NCBI GenBank assembly: GCA_000752215.1
Contig: CCFG01000017.1
Location: 806,001 to 870,000 of the forward strand
Reading direction: 5' to 3'
Length of the DNA stretch: 64,000 nt
DNA from: a bacterium MS4
GTDB lineage: Bacteria > Bacillota > Clostridia > Oscillospirales > Acutalibacteraceae
Positions 59,328 through 64,000 of the stretch are shown here, piece after piece. The notes below the pieces were generated by a model. It saw only the letters and a program-made list of their open reading frames with translations, had not been told where the DNA came from and did not search any database. How positions within the stretch are numbered: the stretch's first letter is position 1; each line of letters opens with the position of its first letter. The position numbers were made by a program, and so were the translations under genes.

Positions 59328-61122
59328 CTTCCTCGCGCTCCTTTCCCTGTGTCAGTTCTTTTGTGGATTCCGGCAGGGTGCCGATGTAGGGAAATTCCAT
59401 GGTGACGGTGGTTCCCTCGCCAATCCTGCTCTCTATGTCAAAGGGATACTCCCTGCCAAAACACAGCCGGATACGCTCCTGAACGTTCTGCATGCCGATT
59501 CCCGTCAGCCGCTTATTCTTCTTCGCGTCCAGCGTTTTCTCCACATCAAACCCCTTCCCGTTGTCGGAAATAACGGTAAGGATGGCGTCCTCCCGCCGGT
59601 TTATGGAAATATGGATTTCCTTCTGCGTACCGTCCTCATCAATTCCATGGATGATGGAATTTTCCACAATCGGCTGCAGAAGAAATTTAATCATGTAGCA
59701 GTGCAGAATATCCTCGTCTATTTCATAGGTGACGGAGAAAATATCGCCGTAACGGATTTTTTGGATGACGATATAATTGCTGACGTTTTTCAGCTCTTCC
59801 TCCACCGTAATGAATTCGTTTTTATCAAGAATGGTGTTCCTCAACAAATCGGAAAGCGCGGCCAGCCCGTTGCTGACACTGGTCGCCCGGCTCATCAGGG
59901 CGGTCCACCGCAGGGAATTCAGCGTATTGAACAGGAAGTGCGGGTTGATCTGCGCCTGCAGCATTTTGAGCTCATATTCCCGCTTCTGCTTCTGCTCCGT
60001 TTCCACCTGCTTGACGAGGTCCTGCATTTTCTGAAGGATCTCGCGGAAGGCGCGGCTTAAAAAGCCCAGTTCATCCTTGCTGTCGTCGTAAAAGGACATC
60101 TGGTCAAAATTCGTATTGTCGATTTTGCCGACCAGCTGCACCAGCCGGTTGATCGGCACGCTGATGCTCTTCCACATCTGACGGTATACGATCACCGCGC
60201 ACAGGAAGCAGAGGACGATGGAAATCAGGCTGGTGACGGCAATGGAGAAGGTCTCCGACCGCAGGTAGGCATCCGGGATGGCGGCGACCAGAAGCCAGCC
60301 CTGCTGGGTAAAAAAGGAATACGCGATCATGCCCAGCCTGCCGTTGAATTTGTAGTTGCGGATGATATTCCGGTCCGGGTTCTCCCGGCAGTATGAGAAC
60401 AGCCCGCCGTCCACGGCGGAGCCGGGGCGGAAGGTCCTGTCCTGATTCGCGACGTTGTTTCCGTAGTAATCCATCACCATCAGGTCGGCGCCCGTACCCA
60501 TATCGACACCGGACAGACAGTTGTAAAAGGCAGCCGCATCGATAAAAATCAGGGTATGCCCGATCACCCCGGAACCCCGCTCGGAAATAACGGGATGAGT
60601 ATAGATAATATAATTTTTATTTCCCTCATTGACACTGAGCCAGTTGATGTTCTTCCCGCACAAATCGATCATGCGGTCAATGGTTTCCTGACTGACATAA
60701 AACCAGCCCTGGCTGTAAATAGGGTTATTGTCCCTGTCCGTCAGAAAAATCTGCATGATCTGCGGCGAGTTCGACATATGGCCGGAGATAACGGAATTCA
60801 TCTGTACAATGAAATTGTTTTTCTGCATATAATCCCAGGTGTCAAACCGGTACAGGCCGTCCTGAACGGTTTTGTTCACCATGAGCGCGTCCGATATTTT
60901 CTGGTATTTGTCCGACTCGTACTGAATGTTTTTCTGTACGAGCTTCAGTACCTGGATCGATGAATTGCTGATCTTGCTGTTGATGGCGCTGTTGGACACC
61001 TGATAGGAGATGATGCCGAAAATCAGGAGCGGCACAATGGCCATCAGCAGAAACGAATACAGCAATCTGCGCGAAACGGAAAGATTGCGAATTCTGGCGT
61101 TTTTGATCCGGTCCAAATTCAT
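59305..61122 (-). CDS. YesM-type sensor histidine kinase
   Basis: A 605-aa kinase starting MNLDRIKNARIRNLSVSRRL. Two membrane segments (about 23-45 and 305-325) enclose a dCache-like sensor. HAMP covers about 325-378. The His_kinase motif is LQAQINPHFLFNTLNSLRW; the ATPase part has IVENSIIHGID and SDNGKGFD. The ATG at 61120-61122 follows GGAAAGG. The frame stays open far upstream, but those codons run into the TelA-like gene and are not protein-like. Confidence 0.93.
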   Translation of the reverse strand: MNLDRIKNARIRNLSVSRRLLYSFLLMAIVPLLIFGIISYQVSNSAINSKISNSSIQVLKLVQKNIQYESDKYQKISDALMVNKTVQDGLYRFDTWDYMQKNNFIVQMNSVISGHMSNSPQIMQIFLTDRDNNPIYSQGWFYVSQETIDRMIDLCGKNINWLSVNEGNKNYIIYTHPVISERGSGVIGHTLIFIDAAAFYNCLSGVDMGTGADLMVMDYYGNNVANQDRTFRPGSAVDGGLFSYCRENPDRNIIRNYKFNGRLGMIAYSFFTQQGWLLVAAIPDAYLRSETFSIAVTSLISIVLCFLCAVIVYRQMWKSISVPINRLVQLVGKIDNTNFDQMSFYDDSKDELGFLSRAFREILQKMQDLVKQVETEQKQKREYELKMLQAQINPHFLFNTLNSLRWTALMSRATSVSNGLAALSDLLRNTILDKNEFITVEEELKNVSNYIVIQKIRYGDIFSVTYEIDEDILHCYMIKFLLQPIVENSIIHGIDEDGTQKEIHISINRREDAILTVISDNGKGFDVEKTLDAKKNKRLTGIGMQNVQERIRLCFGREYPFDIESRIGEGTTVTMEFPYIGTLPESTKELTQGKEREEDDSGAVR

Positions 61123-61240
61123 ATTCCACAGACCTTTCCATGTTCTGGATTCATGTTCCCCACCGAAAAAAGCGGCGCAAGATGGAAAAAGCGGGCGCCA
61201 AGGCCGCGTTTCCCATATGCAGAATCGATAATTATCTAAC

Positions 61241-61270
61241 AGTGTATCACATATTGTTGAAAAATGGCAA
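61241..61270 (-). promoter_or_regulatory. Possible promoter of the kinase-regulator pair
   Basis: -35 TTGCCA (61265-61270), 18-bp spacer, -10 TACACT (61241-61246), about 120 bp ahead of the kinase start. Confidence 0.4.
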
Positions 61271-61363
61271 CAGAATCGTCCGACTTTACAGTGAGAATCC
61301 CCAACATCCCATGGGCGCAAAAGGAGCGCGGCAATCCGCTGCACACCGCTGCCGAAGAAGTGC

Positions 61364-61403
61364 GAAAAACGGCGGCCCGGCCCGCTGGGCCAAACCGCCG
61401 TTT
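61364..61403 (-). terminator. Terminator of the XpaC-TelA unit
   Basis: AAACGGCGG and CCGCCGTTT pair at the base, with GGCCC / GGGCC extending the stem; TTTTTCGC follows on the minus strand. It is about 19 bp past the TelA-like stop codon. Confidence 0.85.
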
Positions 61404-61421
61404 CATATTTGATAAAAAGAT

Positions 61422-62558
61422 TCAGCGCAGCTGCAGGAGCTTGTTTTTCAGGTCGGTCTCCAGCTTTCTGAGTTCCTGCTCCGCCTGCGTGCGTTTTTCG
61501 CGGCCGTCCTTCTGGATCTGCATGACCTCGTCCAGCGTGGAGATGAGCGTCTCGTTGGTATGCTTCAGCGTTTCGATGTCCACAATGCCGCGTTCGGACT
61601 CCTTCTGCGTTTCGATCGTCGCCATTTTGAGCGCGTCGACATTTTTGCGCAGCAGGGTGTTCGTCATATCCGTGACTTCGCGCTGGGCCTTGGCCGCCTG
61701 TGTGGAGTGCTCCACACCCAGAGCCAGCACCATCTGGCTTTTCCACAGAGGGATGGTATTGACAATGGTCGACTGGATTTTTTCGCTCATAATCAGATCG
61801 TTGTTCTGTATCAGGCGCAGCTGGGGCGCCATCTGAATGGATACCATGCGGGTCAGGTCCAGATCATGCAGCTTCTTTTCAAAACGGTTGCACATATTGG
61901 ACAGGTCGTTCGCCGCCTGTGCGTCCTCCGGCAGACCGGAAGCCTGCGCTTTCTGCTGCAGGGCGGGAAGGTCGTTTACGCGCACCTGCTCCAGCTTCTG
62001 CTTTCCGGCGAGCAGATACATGGAAAGTTCTTTGAAATAGGTCTTATTGACCTCGTACATTTTATCCAGAATGGAAACGTCCTTTAAAAGCTGTACCTGA
62101 TGTGCTTCCAGCACGTCGCAGATCTGGTCGACGTTGGTTTCCGCCTTGGCATAACGGGCTTTCAGGGCGATGATTTTATTGCCGCCGCGTTTGAAACGCG
62201 CGAAAAAGCCTTTATCGTCCTCGTCGACCTCAAAGCTTTTCAGCTCTGCCACTACGCCGGAGAGCATCTTTCCGACTTCACCCAAATCCTTGGTGCGAAC
62301 GTTTTCCAGCGCGCTTTCGGAAAAATCGGCCATCTTTTTCTGGGCCCCCACGCCGTACTGGAGAATCTGGTTGCTGTTCGTCAGGTCGATCTTCGCGGCG
62401 AAATCCGCCACCATCTTCTGTTCGGCAGGAGTAAGCTGCGGTTCCGGGGCGGCGTCCTGCGCGGGAACCGCCTGCGCAAGAATCGTCTGTGCGGAAACGG
62501 GCTGCTCGGGAGCCGGGTCAAGGGTAAGCTCGGGAACAGGGGTCTCATTCTGATTCAT
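61422..62558 (-). CDS. telA: TelA-like toxic anion resistance protein
   Basis: A 378-aa soluble, helix-rich protein of the TelA/KlaA family. After an acidic, Pro/Gln/Ala-rich N-terminus (about 1-45), coiled-coil helices run to the end; LRLIQNNDLIMSEKIQSTIV and TIPLWKSQMVLALG are family blocks. The name reflects tellurite resistance on plasmids, but chromosomal TelA/YceH proteins are linked to general envelope stress. It lies 48 bp after the XpaC-like gene, the common pairing. Confidence 0.9.
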   Translation of the reverse strand: MNQNETPVPELTLDPAPEQPVSAQTILAQAVPAQDAAPEPQLTPAEQKMVADFAAKIDLTNSNQILQYGVGAQKKMADFSESALENVRTKDLGEVGKMLSGVVAELKSFEVDEDDKGFFARFKRGGNKIIALKARYAKAETNVDQICDVLEAHQVQLLKDVSILDKMYEVNKTYFKELSMYLLAGKQKLEQVRVNDLPALQQKAQASGLPEDAQAANDLSNMCNRFEKKLHDLDLTRMVSIQMAPQLRLIQNNDLIMSEKIQSTIVNTIPLWKSQMVLALGVEHSTQAAKAQREVTDMTNTLLRKNVDALKMATIETQKESERGIVDIETLKHTNETLISTLDEVMQIQKDGREKRTQAEQELRKLETDLKNKLLQLR

Positions 62559-62606
62559 GGTAAAGCCTCCATACCAATTTATAATTCTTCATCATTCGGT
62601 TTCCTC

Positions 62607-63812
62607 TTAAGAAAGTTTGCTTTCGTCCGGCTCTTTTGCAAAGTCGCTGCCGGTCAGGCCCTCCTGTTTGAGCATGGTTTCCAGCGTGGAAATATCCGCG
62701 GAAACGTCAAGCGCGTCGTCGGCGAACAGGGTATCCAGCAGGTTTTCAAAGGCTTTGTTGACAGTATCCAGCGCCTGCTCGATTTCTTCCTTGGCCTTGG
62801 TAATATTTTCCCCCTGCACCGGCTGCGTTTCAAACTCCTCGTAAGACTTCACCAGTTTCAGGGTCGTGGGCATATAGTAACGAATAAACCGGCGGATGTC
62901 CGGCAGCTTTTCGGGATGCTTGCGCACACACTCAAAAATACGGGCCGTCACGTTTTCAAGCCGGTCCAGCTTTTCAGAGATCACCTCGCCCGGCAGGGCG
63001 TCGTTTACGGCACGAATCTGCTGCAGATACCCGTTGCCCTCTTCCCTGATGGCCGCGAGCTCCGCTTCCTTCGGGTCCGCCTGCTTCGCCTCTTGTGTCC
63101 GTGCGGCTTCCGTGCGGGCGGCATAGGCCCTCTCCGCTTCCAGATACTCGCCGTACGTCTTGTCGTCCACCATAAAGCAGCTTTCATCACGGTCCAGATG
63201 TCCTTGCGGGCATGCGCCGCAGGCGATCATCTTTTTAAGGTCTTTCTTCGCGCGGTCCTGCGTTACCCCCGCCGTGTCGGCCAGCTTGGCCACCGTGCAG
63301 AAAGCTGCGCTGCCCATCGCCTCGCGGTACCGCGCAAAGCGGCGCGCACGGCGGCGCAGGGCGATTCCGTAGCCCATCATGCCGAAAACGCCGAGCGTAA
63401 TGGGCATCAAAACGGAAAAGGCCACGGCAAAATCCGAAAAAGTCATATATCCGGTAACGCCCACCATGAGGACAGAAATATCCGCGATCAGCATTGGGAT
63501 CCCCACACTGGCGCCGACAATTGCATAAACAAGGCCGGAGATCCCCCCCGGCATTCTGTTTCGGAACGCGGTACGGACAGATGGTTCCCGATAGGCAGTC
63601 CGTGTATCCTGTGATGCCTGTCCGTAGGTATAAGCCGGGCGCTGACTCTCATCGTTCCTGCTGCGCAGGTCTTCCTCGTCATCGCCGGTAAACTTCCGGA
63701 CGCTTTTATCCACCGCCCGGCCGATTTCTTCAAAATTGCCGGAGCGCACGGCACGCCGTACGGCCCGTCCGACTTCTTTTCCAATATTATATTTATCGTA
63801 TTTGTTCCGCAT
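62607..63812 (-). CDS. XpaC-like membrane protein (5-bromo-4-chloroindolyl phosphate hydrolysis family)
   Basis: A 401-aa protein starting MRNKYDKYNIGKEVGRAVRR. A basic/amphipathic N-terminal region (about 1-65) is followed by two membrane segments (about 95-150), a winged-helix-like region around TVAKLADTAGVTQDRAKKDL, and a charged helical C-terminus with the XpaC-type block KLPDIRRFIRYYMPTTLKL. GGAGG lies five bases before the ATG at 63810-63812. The phosphatase activity implied by the family name is not backed by a catalytic motif here. It shares one promoter with the TelA-like gene. Confidence 0.85.
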   Translation of the reverse strand: MRNKYDKYNIGKEVGRAVRRAVRSGNFEEIGRAVDKSVRKFTGDDEEDLRSRNDESQRPAYTYGQASQDTRTAYREPSVRTAFRNRMPGGISGLVYAIVGASVGIPMLIADISVLMVGVTGYMTFSDFAVAFSVLMPITLGVFGMMGYGIALRRRARRFARYREAMGSAAFCTVAKLADTAGVTQDRAKKDLKKMIACGACPQGHLDRDESCFMVDDKTYGEYLEAERAYAARTEAARTQEAKQADPKEAELAAIREEGNGYLQQIRAVNDALPGEVISEKLDRLENVTARIFECVRKHPEKLPDIRRFIRYYMPTTLKLVKSYEEFETQPVQGENITKAKEEIEQALDTVNKAFENLLDTLFADDALDVSADISTLETMLKQEGLTGSDFAKEPDESKLS

Positions 63813-63870
63813 GGCTTCCTCCAGAGAACCCGCTGTGCAGCCCCGTGCACAGATGGACAGTGTTTTCTCC

Positions 63871-63899
63871 ATTATAAATCATTTAACATGAAATAACAA
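63871..63899 (-). promoter_or_regulatory. Promoter of the XpaC-TelA unit
   Basis: -35 TTGTTA (63894-63899), 17-bp spacer, -10 TATAAT (63871-63876). To the right, 63900-64000 shows no gene start. Confidence 0.65.
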
Positions 63900-64000
63900 C
63901 TTCTCCTGAATATTTCACGCGCCTTTGCGATTACGGCCGGGCCGGACAGTAAGGGCCGGATTCAAAGGAACCGAGATCTCTTTACTCTATCAATGTGGAA

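Noticed and set aside
61123-61746. In-frame extension of the GH94-side kinase toward 61746
   Set aside because: The extra codons overlap the TelA-like gene and its terminator and are not protein-like. The conserved kinase start and a ribosome-binding site are at 61122.

Overview
The window reads as chromosomal DNA of a moderately GC-rich, spore-forming Firmicute of class Clostridia, most like an Oscillospiraceae/Ruminococcaceae-type genome. The grounds are strong GGAGG ribosome-binding sites, a T-box leader, a Gram-positive SOS box ahead of recA, a cre-like box, clostridial-type spore photoproduct lyase and several carbohydrate ABC transporters. This placement is inferred from gene content only; no search was run. 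Nearly all genes lie on the minus strand. The exception is a plus-strand island at about 25.5-30.3 kb, itself interrupted by one minus-strand lipoprotein gene. No rRNA, tRNA, CRISPR array, prophage or intact insertion sequence was seen.

Layout, left to right. 0-1 kb: 5' end of glpK and a DhaS-like TetR regulator. 1.1-4.1 kb: an operon of an unknown 210-aa protein, a 25-aa exported-looking peptide, an HD-GYP protein and a DUF5317 membrane protein, driven by a promoter carrying a cre-like box. 4.1-5.7 kb: a zinc-ribbon membrane protein and a radical-SAM-like protein with no cluster motif. 6.0-8.9 kb: cysE-cysS-ybaK behind a cysteine T-box. 8.9-18.2 kb: housekeeping run (pgsA, rimO, recX, recA with SOS box, prmC, DUF1385) and a histidine kinase/regulator/lipoprotein set. 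18.3-19.6 kb: iron alcohol dehydrogenase with a MerR-type promoter.

19.7-30.3 kb: a sugar ABC transporter with a DUF5107 protein (minus), an AraC regulator, and a nucleotidyltransferase/NahK-like kinase/SGNH hydrolase operon (plus). The transporter and kinase promoters share a paired TTGTGCAA direct repeat with identical 18-bp spacing, so they look like one AraC regulon for N-acetylhexosamine or galactose-type sugars. 30.3-36.5 kb: M17 aminopeptidase, YgeY-like hydrolase, diaminopropionate ammonia-lyase, RDD protein and SppA. 36.5-46.3 kb: YtfQRT-YjfF-type furanose transporter with its own two-component system and a lipoprotein carrying two sugar-binding domains. 46.4-50.3 kb: DUF3298 protein, SplB, an isoprenylcysteine-methyltransferase-like protein and a LytTR/LiaF-like pair. 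50.3-61.3 kb: a YesM/YesN-type two-component system, ABC importer, GH94 phosphorylase and phosphohexomutase, which together form an import-phosphorolysis route. 61.4-64 kb: XpaC-like and TelA-like genes.

The main theme is carbohydrate sensing and uptake: three complete ABC importers, each beside its own regulator, plus glycerol kinase. Points most worth a second look are the HD-GYP operon with its mini-peptide, the AraC direct-repeat operators, a perfect sigma-70 promoter that runs straight into a terminator, a MITE-like repeat in two copies, and the tandem sugar-binding lipoprotein.
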